From: an uncultured Oscillospiraceae bacterium
Lineage (GTDB): Bacteria > Bacillota > Clostridia > Oscillospirales > Ruminococcaceae
Assembly (NCBI GenBank): GCA_934466475.1
Contig: CAKSLI010000011.1
Coordinates: 1-63,231, forward strand
Direction of reading: 5' to 3'
DNA length: 63,231 bases
Below, piece by piece: positions 15,319 to 24,261 of this stretch. The notes below the pieces were generated by a model, which saw only the letters and a program-made list of their open reading frames with translations, ran no database searches and was not told where the DNA came from. The position numbers were made by a program, and so were the translations under genes. Each line of letters begins with the position of its first letter. The stretch's first letter is position 1.

Positions 15319-15464
15319 TGAAGAAATCCGTGTTCCGGTAAAAGCACCTGCTGAGCGAGTGCGGACATGATGTCCGCACAGTTGCCCCAGGGTGCGGCAG
15401 GACGCCGCACATCAAAGGGCAACCGGCGAGAAACTGGTTCTTGATATCGCAGATCAGCTGTGAT
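15281..15464. repeat. Duplicated 3' end of aroF flanking a hairpin-rich insert
   Basis: Bases 15281-15319 (end of aroF with its stop) recur at 15426-15464 with 36 of 39 identical. The 106 bp between them hold a 21-bp near-perfect palindrome (15359-15379). They also hold a nested structure in which GTTGCCC (15381-15387) pairs with GGGCAAC (15417-15423) around GTGCGGC-aggac-GCCGCAC. No U-tract follows, so they are not obvious terminators. The layout resembles an insertion with target duplication, or a local tandem duplication. Confidence 0.75.
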
Positions 15465-15479
15465 CTGGTTCAGATAATA

Positions 15480-15728
15480 TTTCAAAGCGTTGACGGGAAT
15501 CCAGTAGTCCCGGTAACTCCTTTCAGAGAGCCGCTGTTCGGTGTGAAGCGGCAGGAGCCCGTGTGATGAATTACCTCCCTGAGCGGCGGTGCGAAGCGCG
15601 TATGCGTGGGTAGCTCCGCACGGGTATGCCCGTTACAGCTTTCGAGGCGGGAGCTTCCCGCAAACTGAGGTGGTACCGCGATGATTCGCCCTCTGTGAGC
15701 TTCGGCTCATGGAGGGCGATTGTTTTGG
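15480..15728 (+). promoter_or_regulatory. T-box riboswitch leader
   Basis: The conserved T-box antiterminator motif AGGTGGTACCGCG is at 15668-15680. It is followed by a terminator stem (about 15686-15720, TTCG loop) and a short T-run. Upstream the Stem I landmarks are present: AGTA (15503-15506), AGAGAGC and GAA (15568-15570) facing it. The specifier region reads GAATTACC. Strict placement after GAA gives TTA (Leu); a one-base shift gives TAC (Tyr). The tyrS gene downstream and aroF upstream favour Tyr. It would let the downstream genes be transcribed when the cognate tRNA is uncharged. Confidence 0.88.
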
Positions 15729-15737
15729 AGGCGTTGT

Positions 15738-16586
15738 ATGAAATTTGCACTCAGGTATTACAGGACGCTTCTTGCCGGGGCTTTCAGGCTCACACGGGTA
15801 TTTATGACGGTATCTTATATCTACTTCACGGCGTCCATTGTCATCTCTCTGGCAAAGTACGGATTCGACAGCTCCATTATCTTCAATATTGTCATGCTGT
15901 TCGTCCCGGTGGTAGTTGTGATTATAGCGGCGGCTGTCCTGGAGATAAGGTCTTATCCCTATCTCAGGACCCTTAACTCCTGCGGGTACTGTGCGGAAAC
16001 CCTGGAGCAGTTCCTCAAAATCCAGAAGGGCAGACCGATGAACTACAAGACCACGCTTCAGTATACAGGTCTGCTCCACGGAATGGACAGGACTGAGGAA
16101 GCACGGAAGCTGCTCTGCGGCATGGAGATACCCGAAAAGGACGTGATAAACCGCGTGGGACGGTTCTATCAGCTGGAGCTCTGCGCCATAAAAATGGAGC
16201 GCCGTGACCTTACGGACAATATATGGAGTTCAAATTCCGCGCTTATAGACAAGTGCCGCGCGGGAGGTCAGGACACCTGCCGCATTCCGCTGCTGATGCT
16301 CACGATGATATACGCGGACTGCTTTGCGGGACGCTTTGAGAGGGCGCTGGAGCAGCTTGACGGGTTCCTTGGCGGTAAGCTCCCTGCGGATATTGACAAC
16401 CTGCTGCCTGAGTTCCACGTTATACGCGTGTATATTCTGAATGCCCTCGGCAGAAAGGAAGAGGCGCTCCGCGAGGAGGAGCAGACCCGCAGAATGATAG
16501 CCTCCAGGACTTTTGTGTTCGATTTTGAAAGGCAGCGCTGCGGAAATGACCTAGACAGGGCAGCCGCCGGAATACTTCCGGTCTGA
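15738..16586 (+). CDS. Unknown membrane protein with TPR-like region, behind the T-box
   Basis: A 282-residue protein that I cannot assign. Two hydrophobic helices (about 20-42 and 48-70) anchor it. The rest is a soluble helical region with TPR-like spacing: aromatic/leucine and alanine patterns near YTGLLHGMDRTEEARKLL and ILNALGRKEEALREEE. No catalytic motif is seen. It is the first gene after the T-box and has a GGAGG site seven bases before the start, so its expression should respond to aminoacyl-tRNA supply. That is unusual for a protein of this kind. The spacing to the Nudix gene (28 bp) indicates one operon. A role as a scaffold is only a guess. Confidence 0.75.
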   Translation: MKFALRYYRTLLAGAFRLTRVFMTVSYIYFTASIVISLAKYGFDSSIIFNIVMLFVPVVVVIIAAAVLEIRSYPYLRTLNSCGYCAETLEQFLKIQKGRPMNYKTTLQYTGLLHGMDRTEEARKLLCGMEIPEKDVINRVGRFYQLELCAIKMERRDLTDNIWSSNSALIDKCRAGGQDTCRIPLLMLTMIYADCFAGRFERALEQLDGFLGGKLPADIDNLLPEFHVIRVYILNALGRKEEALREEEQTRRMIASRTFVFDFERQRCGNDLDRAAAGILPV

Positions 16587-16614
16587 GTTGGAAAACTACC
16601 AGTGAGGTGATGAT

Positions 16615-17133
16615 ATGCAGTTCAGATTCTGTCCGCAGTGCGGCGGGGAGCTTTCCGGGAAAGAGATAGGCGACGAGGGCGAGGTACCGTTCTGCGAAAG
16701 GTGCGGGCGGCCGTGGTTCTCGTTCTCATATCCGTGCGTTATCTGCCTGCTTCATGACGGGGCGGGGAATTACGCGCTGATACAGCAGACCTACGCGACC
16801 AGGAATCACGTCTGCGTGGCGGGATTCATCCACGCCGGCGAAACCGCCGAGCAGACCGCGCTCCGCGAGGTGCGCGAGGAGACCGGGCTGGAGGTTCAGG
16901 AGCTCCGCTATGTCGGCAGCTGGTACTACCCGAAGCACGACAATCTCATGCTTGGCTACGCCTGCCGTGTGGAGCACGGGGAATTCCGGCTGAGCGAGAG
17001 CGAGGTAAAATCCGCCGGGTGGTTCGGTGAAAACAAGGCGCTGGAGCTTCTCAGCCACGGGACTGTCGGCATTGAGCTGCTGAACAGGTGGCTTGAAATA
17101 AAGGATCAGCCGTATGCGCGGCGAGAGGGGTGA
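16615..17133 (+). CDS. Nudix hydrolase with N-terminal zinc ribbon (NudC-like)
   Basis: A 172-residue hydrolase of nucleoside diphosphate derivatives. Residues 6-32 are a zinc ribbon (CPQCG and CERCG pairs). The Nudix box is complete at about 72-94: GFIHAGETAEQTALREVREE with TG following. The fold and zinc ribbon resemble NADH pyrophosphatase NudC, but the NudC marker SQPWPFPxS appears only as the diverged SWYYPKHDNLM, so the substrate may differ. It lies between the T-box-controlled membrane gene and tyrS on the same strand. Confidence 0.85.
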   Translation: MQFRFCPQCGGELSGKEIGDEGEVPFCERCGRPWFSFSYPCVICLLHDGAGNYALIQQTYATRNHVCVAGFIHAGETAEQTALREVREETGLEVQELRYVGSWYYPKHDNLMLGYACRVEHGEFRLSESEVKSAGWFGENKALELLSHGTVGIELLNRWLEIKDQPYARREG

Positions 17134-17238
17134 TACAAATGGAAATCAAAGGAGTTTCCATTGCTTATGGGAGTTTTCCCGGATAATGCACAGTTAAAAG
17201 TTGAAAAAAATTTAATTAACATAACAAGGAGAAAAACA

Positions 17239-18447
17239 ATGACGCTTTATGACGAATTAGTAGCACGCGGACTCATCGCGCAGGTGACCAACGAGGAAGA
17301 GATCAAGAAGATGATAAACGAGGGCAAGGCGACCTTCTACATCGGATTCGACCCGACCGCGGATTCACTGCATGTCGGACACTTCATGGCACTGTGCCTG
17401 ATGAAGCGCCTCCAGATGGCGGGAAACAAGCCTATCGCGCTCCTCGGCGGCGGAACCGGAATGATCGGCGACCCTTCCGGTAAGTCGGACATGAGAAAGA
17501 TGCTCACCCCGGAGACCATTCAGCACAACATCGACTGCTTCAAGAAGCAGATGAGCCGCTTCATCGACTTCTCGGACGGCAAGGCTATCATGGTCAACAA
17601 CGCCGACTGGCTGATGAACCTCAACTACATCGACGTTCTCCGCGAGGTAGGCGCATGCTTCAGCGTAAACAAGATGCTGTCCTTCGAGTGCTACAAGCAG
17701 CGCTGGGAGCGCGGTCTGACGTTCCTGGAGTTCAACTACATGATCATGCAGAGCTACGACTTCTACATGCTGTTCCAGAAGTACGGCTGTAATATGCAGT
17801 TCGGCGGCGACGACCAGTGGGCTAATATGCTGGGCGGCACCGAGCTCATCAGAAAGAAGCTCGGCAAGGACGCGCACGCGATGACAATTACCCTCCTGCT
17901 GAACTCCGAGGGCAAGAAGATGGGCAAGACCGAAAAGGGCGCCGTATGGCTCGACCCGGAGAAGACGTCTCCGTTCGAGTTCTTCCAGTACTGGAGAAAC
18001 GTTGCGGACGCCGATGTAATGAAGTGCATCAGAATGCTGACGTTCCTGCCTATCGAGGAGATCGAGGCAATGTCCGGCTGGGAGGGAAGCCAGCTCAACA
18101 AGGCTAAGGAGATACTCGCGTACGAGCTCACAAAGCTGGTACACGGCGAGGAGAAAGCAAACAAGGCTCTTGAGGCGGCAAAGGCGCTGTTCGGCGGCAA
18201 TGGCGGAAACTCTGCGAATATGCCTACCACCGAGCTGGAGCTTCCGGACGGCACTATCGGCATTCTCGACCTGCTGACCGCAACAAAGCTTGCCGGCTCC
18301 AAGCGCGAGGCAAGGACGCTGGTAGCAGGCAAGGGCGTAGCCGTGAACGATGTTGTCATCGAGGACGCTAACGCGCAGGTGACCATTGACCCGGAGGTAA
18401 TTATCCGCAAGGGCAAGAAGATATTCCACAAGGTCGTTCGCAAGTGA
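17239..18447 (+). CDS. tyrS: Tyrosyl-tRNA synthetase
   Basis: A 402-residue class I synthetase that charges tRNA-Tyr. It has the HIGH-type motif (DSLHVGHFMAL), the KMSKS-type loop in the variant KKMGKTEKGAVWL, the tyrosine-pocket region DFYMLFQKYGCNMQFGGDDQW (split here for description) and a C-terminal S4 RNA-binding domain. The start at 17239 follows AAGGAG; the upstream in-frame extension to 17161 contains the leader region and is unlikely to be translated. A terminator follows at 18456. It is the last gene of the unit that begins with the T-box, although a 105-bp gap from the Nudix gene leaves room for another promoter. Confidence 0.96.
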   Translation: MTLYDELVARGLIAQVTNEEEIKKMINEGKATFYIGFDPTADSLHVGHFMALCLMKRLQMAGNKPIALLGGGTGMIGDPSGKSDMRKMLTPETIQHNIDCFKKQMSRFIDFSDGKAIMVNNADWLMNLNYIDVLREVGACFSVNKMLSFECYKQRWERGLTFLEFNYMIMQSYDFYMLFQKYGCNMQFGGDDQWANMLGGTELIRKKLGKDAHAMTITLLLNSEGKKMGKTEKGAVWLDPEKTSPFEFFQYWRNVADADVMKCIRMLTFLPIEEIEAMSGWEGSQLNKAKEILAYELTKLVHGEEKANKALEAAKALFGGNGGNSANMPTTELELPDGTIGILDLLTATKLAGSKREARTLVAGKGVAVNDVVIEDANAQVTIDPEVIIRKGKKIFHKVVRK

Positions 18448-18455
18448 TATTTGCA

Positions 18456-18485
18456 GGGGGCTGCCAGCAATGGCAGTCCCTTTTA
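18456..18485 (+). terminator. Terminator of tyrS
   Basis: GGGCTGCCA pairs with TGGCAGTCCC around GCAA, followed by TTTT. Confidence 0.85.
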
Positions 18486-18536
18486 GTCCTTCCGGGTGTA
18501 ATTCTTGTGAAAACTCGTTCGGGGCAAAAAAAGGGC

Positions 18537-18565
18537 TTGAATTATATTTTGATATGTGATAAAAT
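18537..18565 (+). promoter_or_regulatory. Promoter of the membrane protein-lipoprotein-two-component run
   Basis: TTGAAT (18537-18542), 17 bp, TAAAAT (18560-18565), some 85 bp before the start codon at 18651. No other convincing promoter or terminator is visible until after pgsA, so the run may be one long operon. Confidence 0.65.
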
Positions 18566-18650
18566 AAAATGAGATATGTCCGCAGGGCGGTACTGCCGCA
18601 AATCAAGGACACCTCTTACAGTTTTGTATTCAACAAGGAGCATAACAGAT

Positions 18651-19655
18651 ATGAATAAAAACAGCAGACTTGGGCTGTGGCTCGTTATCCCGGCGTGGGC
18701 GCTCGCCTTTGCGGCAAGGACTGCCCAGATATGCGCCGGCACGGATATGACTACCGGATTCCTGAAGCGTGATAACGGCTTCTTCATGGACGCCTGCTTC
18801 TGGCTGGCGGTTGGAGTCACGCTCATAGCTTCGATCGCCGCGGCGGTGTGCGACCGGAAAAAGGGCTCCGCGCTCTACACCACGGAGGTTTCCCGGGTGA
18901 CTGACGGCAGAGCCGGCGCCATAGGCTTCGGGCTTCTTCTGCCCGCCATGGGCGCGCTGTATTCCGGCTACGCCGAGGCGGTAATTCCGGAGGAAAGCAA
19001 CATCTCGCCCTCGCCGTTCATGATGATCGTGAATTTCCTGTTCGGCGGGATAATGCTGGTATCTGCGTTCGTTATCCTGTACAAAAAGGAATTCAGACCC
19101 GGGCTCGGCTTCTCGCTGACCGCGGGAGCGGCGTACTACACGCTGTGCGGTATCGGCGTGTTCCTTGACAATATGGCGGTGACCACCGTGCCGGAGCACC
19201 TTATCAACTGCCTGTGCATGGTAGCGGCGGCTGTGTTCTTCATGCAGCTCGCGTCTCTCCTCTCGGGCAACGAGGGAAAGCACACGCGCGGCGCGCTCGC
19301 GGTTTCCGGAGCGGTATCCGCGGTGATGATACTCGGCAGCAGCCTGGCGGTTTTCGCTTCCTACCTCATGGGACCGGCGGAGACGGCCTCCCGCATTGTT
19401 ACCTCAAAGACCCAGGCGGAAATGCTCTACCAGATGTCGCACGGCGACCATGCGTACTACATGAGCCTGGTCCCGGTTCAGCTCACGGCGGCGGGAGTGT
19501 TCATCGTAATGGCGCTCGTCGCGCTTTATATGAAGCCCTCCGACAAGCCGGCAGAGACGGAGTCCGCAGCTGAGCCTGCCGTTGACGCAGTTCCTGAGCC
19601 TGCGGAACAGGCAGAGCCCGAAATGGCGGAAGAAAACGACGGCGCTCAGGACTGA
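18651..19655 (+). CDS. Unknown polytopic membrane protein
   Basis: A 334-residue protein not recognised. About eight hydrophobic helices span residues 8-300. The C-terminal tail of about 35 residues is acidic and rich in Ala, Glu and Pro (AEPAVDAVPEPAEQAEPEMA). No transport signature or catalytic residue pattern stands out. The start at 18651 follows AAGGAG at ten bases; the longer reading from 18576 overlaps the promoter. The lipoprotein, response regulator and kinase genes follow closely, so it may belong to the same envelope-sensing unit (inference). Confidence 0.8.
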   Translation: MNKNSRLGLWLVIPAWALAFAARTAQICAGTDMTTGFLKRDNGFFMDACFWLAVGVTLIASIAAAVCDRKKGSALYTTEVSRVTDGRAGAIGFGLLLPAMGALYSGYAEAVIPEESNISPSPFMMIVNFLFGGIMLVSAFVILYKKEFRPGLGFSLTAGAAYYTLCGIGVFLDNMAVTTVPEHLINCLCMVAAAVFFMQLASLLSGNEGKHTRGALAVSGAVSAVMILGSSLAVFASYLMGPAETASRIVTSKTQAEMLYQMSHGDHAYYMSLVPVQLTAAGVFIVMALVALYMKPSDKPAETESAAEPAVDAVPEPAEQAEPEMAEENDGAQD

Positions 19656-19709
19656 GCAGAACAGAATTCCTGAAGATAGGTGGTGTTTCCGGTCAGAGGT
19701 CATAGAAAA

Positions 19710-21053
19710 ATGCTCCGCATAACTGCGGCGGTCGTGGCGGCGCTGGCGCTGACCGGCTGCTCCGGGGCAACGGTCGAGAATCTTCTCACAGCGCCGAAGC
19801 TGACGCAGGAGCAGAGCGAGATATATCAGGCGCTGATAAACAGCTCCGGAAGCTCGATACGGCTGAAATACCCGCGGGGCGGCGATTACCGCTCGGCGTT
19901 CGTGCTCCAGGACATAGATTCCGATTCCGGGGACGAGGCGCTGGTGTTCTACGAGAACCAGTCGGTGCAGTCCGGCGAGAGCGCCCTCCGGCTGAAGGTG
20001 CTGGACAAGAACCAGGACGGAAAGTGGGAGGCGGTGTACGATCTTGCCTGCGTTGGCAGCGAGGTTGACAGCATCAGCTTCGCCTGCCTGGGCAGCTGCG
20101 ATTCCACGGAGATGATCGTCTGCTACTCCATGCTCAACCAGACCGAAAAGACGATAAGCGTGCTTACCTACGCGGACGGGATAATGTCCGAGCTGTACAG
20201 CTCAAGCTATTCCTGCATGGAGGTCATCGACCTCAACGCGGACGGCGAGCAGGAGCTAATAACCGTGGCGCCGGACAAGGTTTCCCAGACGGCGGCGGCA
20301 ATGATGTTCACGCGCACCGACGACGGCTTCCGGAAGCTCGGAGAGACCCAGCTCAGCGGAGCCGGCGCGGATTACATCAGCGTGACCAAGGGCGAGCTGT
20401 ACGAGGGCACGACGGCGCTGTTCCTGGACTATTCCAAGGGCGGAGGGCAGTACGGCTCGGACGTTGTTTACTGCACCGGCGGCAGGATAACCAGTCCCTC
20501 GAACAGGCGCACCGGCGCGGATGGAATGTCCTACAACCTTATTTCCAGGTTCACCAACGACTATATGACCGATATCCGCTGCATGGACATCGACGGAGAC
20601 GGGTACATGGAAATACCCTCCATGATGCCGCTCCCGGGGTATGAAACGCTCCAGAAGTCTGAGCAGCTGTGCGCGGTCGAGTGGTACAAGGTGGAATACA
20701 ACGTTTACAGGAGAAAGTATTACAGCTATTACAGCAGCAAGTACAATTTCGCGCTGCTGTTCCCGAGCCGCTGGCAGGGAATAGTTTCGGCGGTGGTCAA
20801 TTCCCAGGACAACGAGATAATCTTCATATCTTACAGCGCCGAAAAGGGCGTTGTGGTGGACGAAAGCACCGAGCTGCTGCGCATACGCACCATTGACAAG
20901 GAGGACACCGAGGCGCTGGTGAACTCCAAGGATTTCCGCATGATAGGCGAGAACGAGGAGAGCGTGATCTGCATAAAGGAGAGCGCGGGCTACCTCACCG
21001 GAAGCCTTGCCCTCACCGAGAGCGAGCTCCAGAACAGCCTGACCATTCTGTGA
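19710..21053 (+). CDS. Lipoprotein with FG-GAP-like calcium motifs, upstream of two-component genes
   Basis: A 447-residue exported lipoprotein. The signal ends with lipobox LTGC. Several Asp-rich turns (DIDSDSGDEALVF, DLNADGEQELITV, DIDGDGYMEIPSM) resemble FG-GAP/VCBS-type calcium-binding repeats, suggesting a beta-propeller. The start at 19710 follows AGAGGT at nine bases; GTG codons at 19680 and 19683 would give a longer N-terminus before the signal peptide. It ends 10 bp before the response regulator gene, so a lipoprotein-regulator-kinase operon is clear. It could act as an extracellular sensor or accessory for the kinase. No specific function is known. Confidence 0.82.
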   Translation: MLRITAAVVAALALTGCSGATVENLLTAPKLTQEQSEIYQALINSSGSSIRLKYPRGGDYRSAFVLQDIDSDSGDEALVFYENQSVQSGESALRLKVLDKNQDGKWEAVYDLACVGSEVDSISFACLGSCDSTEMIVCYSMLNQTEKTISVLTYADGIMSELYSSSYSCMEVIDLNADGEQELITVAPDKVSQTAAAMMFTRTDDGFRKLGETQLSGAGADYISVTKGELYEGTTALFLDYSKGGGQYGSDVVYCTGGRITSPSNRRTGADGMSYNLISRFTNDYMTDIRCMDIDGDGYMEIPSMMPLPGYETLQKSEQLCAVEWYKVEYNVYRRKYYSYYSSKYNFALLFPSRWQGIVSAVVNSQDNEIIFISYSAEKGVVVDESTELLRIRTIDKEDTEALVNSKDFRMIGENEESVICIKESAGYLTGSLALTESELQNSLTIL

Positions 21054-21063
21054 GAGAGGTAAT

Positions 21064-21759
21064 ATGAAAAGAATACTTGTTTGCGAGGACGAGGACGCTA
21101 TCCGCGACTTCGTTGTGATAAATCTTGTGAGGAGCGGCTACGACGTGGTGGACGTATCCTGCGGCGAGGACGCCGTGAAGGTCTACACCGAGCAGAAAGG
21201 TAACTTCGACGTCGCCCTGCTCGACATCATGATGCCGGGAATGGACGGCTTCGCGCTCTGCCGCTGGATAAGGGAACAGAGCAGCGAGATAGGCATAATC
21301 ATGCTTTCCGCGAAAAGCCAGGAAATGGATAAGGTCAACTGCCTGATGATCGGTGCGGACGACTACGTTACAAAGCCGTTCTCTCCGTCCGAGCTGGTGG
21401 CGCGGGTGGACGCAATTTACCGCCGCGTGAATGTCAGCCAGACCCGCCAGGAGTCAGTGCGGAACATAGTTTCCGGGCCGTTCACGCTGGACTGCCAGAG
21501 CCGCACGGTGCTGAAAAACGGCGCCGCCATCGAGCTGACTCAGGTGGAGTACCACATCATGGAATACCTGCTGAAGAACCGCGGCACCGCCCTTGACCGA
21601 AAGACTATCCTGCACCACATCTGGGGCGAGGCATACTACGGGGACGATAAGGTCGTTGACGTGAATATCCGCAGGCTGCGCATGAAAATAGAGGAGGATC
21701 CCTCCAATCCGCAGTACATACAGACGATATGGGGCTTCGGCTATAAATGGAACGGCTGA
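21064..21759 (+). CDS. OmpR/PhoB-family response regulator
   Basis: A 231-residue DNA-binding response regulator. The receiver domain (1-120) has the acidic pocket E9/D10, the phospho-acceptor D54 in ALLDIMMPGMDG, the switch serine region IIMLSAKS and K103-type YVTKPFSP. The winged-helix output domain (about 130-228) has VDVNIRRLRMKIEEDPSNPQYIQT and GFGYKW. The kinase gene overlaps its stop, so the two form a pair. As a PhoB/OmpR-type protein it should bind direct repeats of about 11-bp period; such an array lies upstream of vanW at 3969-4017, though any link is only suggestive. Confidence 0.93.
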   Translation: MKRILVCEDEDAIRDFVVINLVRSGYDVVDVSCGEDAVKVYTEQKGNFDVALLDIMMPGMDGFALCRWIREQSSEIGIIMLSAKSQEMDKVNCLMIGADDYVTKPFSPSELVARVDAIYRRVNVSQTRQESVRNIVSGPFTLDCQSRTVLKNGAAIELTQVEYHIMEYLLKNRGTALDRKTILHHIWGEAYYGDDKVVDVNIRRLRMKIEEDPSNPQYIQTIWGFGYKWNG

Positions 21760-23207
21760 TGGACGGAAAGACCCAGCACATGAAGCTGCGCAGCTCCATT
21801 GCCGGCAGGTGGATGTTCAACACGCTCAGCGTGGTAGGCGTGCTGCTGGTCATCGTGAACGTCTGCATTTACTACTTCACGCGGCAGTATTACTACGGCT
21901 CCGCGGAGAACTACCTCGTGTCCGAGGCGAACGCCACCGCAACGGTGCTTTCCCGTCTGTACGAGGACATGGCGGTGAACTACTCCACCGAGGTGCGGGA
22001 GCTCATCGAGGGCTTCGACAAGAAGGAACAGATGGAGATGATGTCCATAAACCGCAGCGGCGAGGTAACGCTCAGCAGCAGCGGATTCTCCCCGGACGAG
22101 AGCTACAACATGCCGGATTATGACGCGGCAATGAAGTCCCCGGAGGGCGTGGGAGTGTTCCACGGATATGAGAACGGCGAGAACATCATCGCGGTCACCG
22201 TTATGATCGCCCAGCCGAGCAGTTCCTATAATGCGCTGAGGTACGTTGCCTCCATGACGCTGATAGACAGCCAGCTTTCCGCGATACTGCTCGCCTCGCT
22301 GGTGGTGAGCGGGGGGATAATCCTGCTGGTGGTGTTCAGCGGAATATACTTCGTAAAGTCGATATGCGTCCCGCTGATGCAGATAAGCGTCACTGCAAAG
22401 AAGCTCGCAAAGGGCGACTTTTCCGAGCGTATCGCTATCCGCAACAACGATGAGATAGGCGAACTCTCCAGGGTGTTCAACGACATGGCGGACGAGCTGG
22501 AGAACTCCGAGACGATAAAGAACGACTTCATCTCCTCGGTATCGCATGAGCTCCGCACGCCGCTCACCGCCATAAAGGGCTGGAGCGAAACGCTGGAGGC
22601 GGGTTATGACGAGGAGACCTACCGCAAGGGAATGACCGTCATCACCCACGAAACAGGGCGGCTCGAGGCAATGGTCGAGGAGCTGCTCGATTTCTCCAGG
22701 ATACAGAACGGGCGGTTCTCGCTGCAAATGGCGAATATCGACATCATCGCGGAGCTGGACGACGCACTGCTCATCTACACCGACAAGGCGCGCAAGGAAA
22801 ACAAGACGATACGCTATGCCGAGCCGGAGTTCCTGTGCGTGGTATACGGCGACAAGAACCGGCTGCGCCAGGTGTTCATAAACGTAATAGACAATGCGAT
22901 TAAATACACAGACCCCGGCGGAACTGTGGATATCACGGTGGAAAATGACAACTCCACGCTGACGATAACCGTAGCCGACACGGGAATAGGCATTTCAGCG
23001 GCCGACCTGCCCAAGGTCAAGGCGAAGTTCTACAAGGCGAACAGCACCCGCCGCGGGAGCGGGATAGGGCTTGCAGTCGCGGACGAGATAATCTCCATGC
23101 ACGGCGGAACGCTGGATATAGACAGCGTGCTCGGAAAGGGCACCACCGTGACGATAACCCTGCCGCTGAAGCAGATGAACGAAAGGAGCGACCCGGATGG
23201 GCAGTAA
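21759..23207 (+). CDS. Sensor histidine kinase
   Basis: A membrane sensor kinase of about 482 residues. Two membrane helices (about 22-45 and 180-202) bracket an extracellular sensor of about 130 residues. They are followed by a HAMP linker, HisKA with phospho-acceptor H263 in SSVSHELRTPLTAIKGW, and an ATPase domain with N box (VINVIDNAIKYT), DTGIGI and GSGIGLAVADEI. The start is taken at 21759, where ATG overlaps the stop of the regulator (TGATG). In-frame starts at 21747 and 21780 are possible. The architecture is like PhoR/WalK without a PAS domain. Signal unknown; the upstream lipoprotein is a candidate partner. Confidence 0.92.
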   Translation: MDGKTQHMKLRSSIAGRWMFNTLSVVGVLLVIVNVCIYYFTRQYYYGSAENYLVSEANATATVLSRLYEDMAVNYSTEVRELIEGFDKKEQMEMMSINRSGEVTLSSSGFSPDESYNMPDYDAAMKSPEGVGVFHGYENGENIIAVTVMIAQPSSSYNALRYVASMTLIDSQLSAILLASLVVSGGIILLVVFSGIYFVKSICVPLMQISVTAKKLAKGDFSERIAIRNNDEIGELSRVFNDMADELENSETIKNDFISSVSHELRTPLTAIKGWSETLEAGYDEETYRKGMTVITHETGRLEAMVEELLDFSRIQNGRFSLQMANIDIIAELDDALLIYTDKARKENKTIRYAEPEFLCVVYGDKNRLRQVFINVIDNAIKYTDPGGTVDITVENDNSTLTITVADTGIGISAADLPKVKAKFYKANSTRRGSGIGLAVADEIISMHGGTLDIDSVLGKGTTVTITLPLKQMNERSDPDGQ

Positions 23208-24261
23208 GAATACCGGAAAAAAGACCTCGATAGGAGGTCAGGCGCTTATCGAGGGCGTAATGATGAAGGGCGTTTCCAAGGGCACCATGGCTGTCCGCAC
23301 CAAGGACGGCGGGATAGACGTTGAGGAATGGGACATCAAGCCCAAGAAATGGTACAACAGGTGCCCGATAATCCGCGGAAGCGTGAATTTCGTGCAGCAG
23401 CTGGGCGAGGGCTACAAGTGCCTGATGAAGTCCGCGGAGAAGAGCGGCATGATGGACGATGAGGAGGACGAGGAGCCTTCAAAGTTCGAGAAGTGGCTTG
23501 ACGACAAGCTCGGAGACAAGCTCACCGGCGCGATTATGGCGATAGCTATGGTGATAGGCACGGCGCTTGCGGTGTTCCTGTTTCTGCTGCTGCCGAGCTA
23601 CCTTTTCACATGGATCGAGGGTCTGCTCCCGACAGAGCCGTACAGCGCGCTTTCTGCGGTGCTTCCGGGGCTTCCGGAGGGGAGCTTCGTCATGGTGAAG
23701 TCGGTTGATATCTCCGGCTGGAGGACGGTATTCGAAGGCGTGATGAAGATAGTCATTTTCGTTGCGTACATGTGGGTGACCTCGCTTACCAAGGATATGC
23801 ACAGAATGTACCGCTACCACGGCGCGGAGCACAAGACCATTGCCTGCTACGAGGCGGGCAGACCACTCACGGTTGATAATGTGCGCCCGATGACGAGATT
23901 CCACCCGAGATGCGGCACCAGCTTCATCATAATCACGCTGCTGGTGAGCATACTGGTGTACAGCGTTGTGCCGATAACTCCGGAGCTTTTCAAGGAGTGG
24001 CTGCACCTCAGCAGCGACACCGTGGCTATACTGCTCAGAACGGTCTGCAAGCTGATACTTCTGCCGATAGTGGTGGGCTTCGCGTATGAGCTTATCCGCG
24101 TTGCGGGGCGCTACGACAACATACTTACCAGGATATTCTCCGCGCCGGGTCTCTGGATGCAGAGGATAACCACCAAGGAGCCTGACGACTCCATGATAGA
24201 AGTCGCTATCGCGGCTGTGACCCCCTGCCTGCCCAAAGAGGGCGAGGACGACAACTGGTGA
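23197..24261 (+). CDS. DUF1385 family membrane protein (YqhQ-like)
   Basis: A 354-residue membrane protein of the DUF1385 family. The conserved start IGGQALIEGVMMKG and the motif HRMYRYHGAEHKTIACYE, with FHPRCGTSFI, are characteristic. The His/Glu/Cys pattern suggests a metal site, but no activity is established. About four membrane helices lie at 110-135, 185-205, 240-262 and 275-300. It overlaps the end of the kinase gene by 11 bp and the prmC start by 4 bp. The family is often found next to prmC in Firmicutes, as here. Confidence 0.88.
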   Translation: MGSKNTGKKTSIGGQALIEGVMMKGVSKGTMAVRTKDGGIDVEEWDIKPKKWYNRCPIIRGSVNFVQQLGEGYKCLMKSAEKSGMMDDEEDEEPSKFEKWLDDKLGDKLTGAIMAIAMVIGTALAVFLFLLLPSYLFTWIEGLLPTEPYSALSAVLPGLPEGSFVMVKSVDISGWRTVFEGVMKIVIFVAYMWVTSLTKDMHRMYRYHGAEHKTIACYEAGRPLTVDNVRPMTRFHPRCGTSFIIITLLVSILVYSVVPITPELFKEWLHLSSDTVAILLRTVCKLILLPIVVGFAYELIRVAGRYDNILTRIFSAPGLWMQRITTKEPDDSMIEVAIAAVTPCLPKEGEDDNW

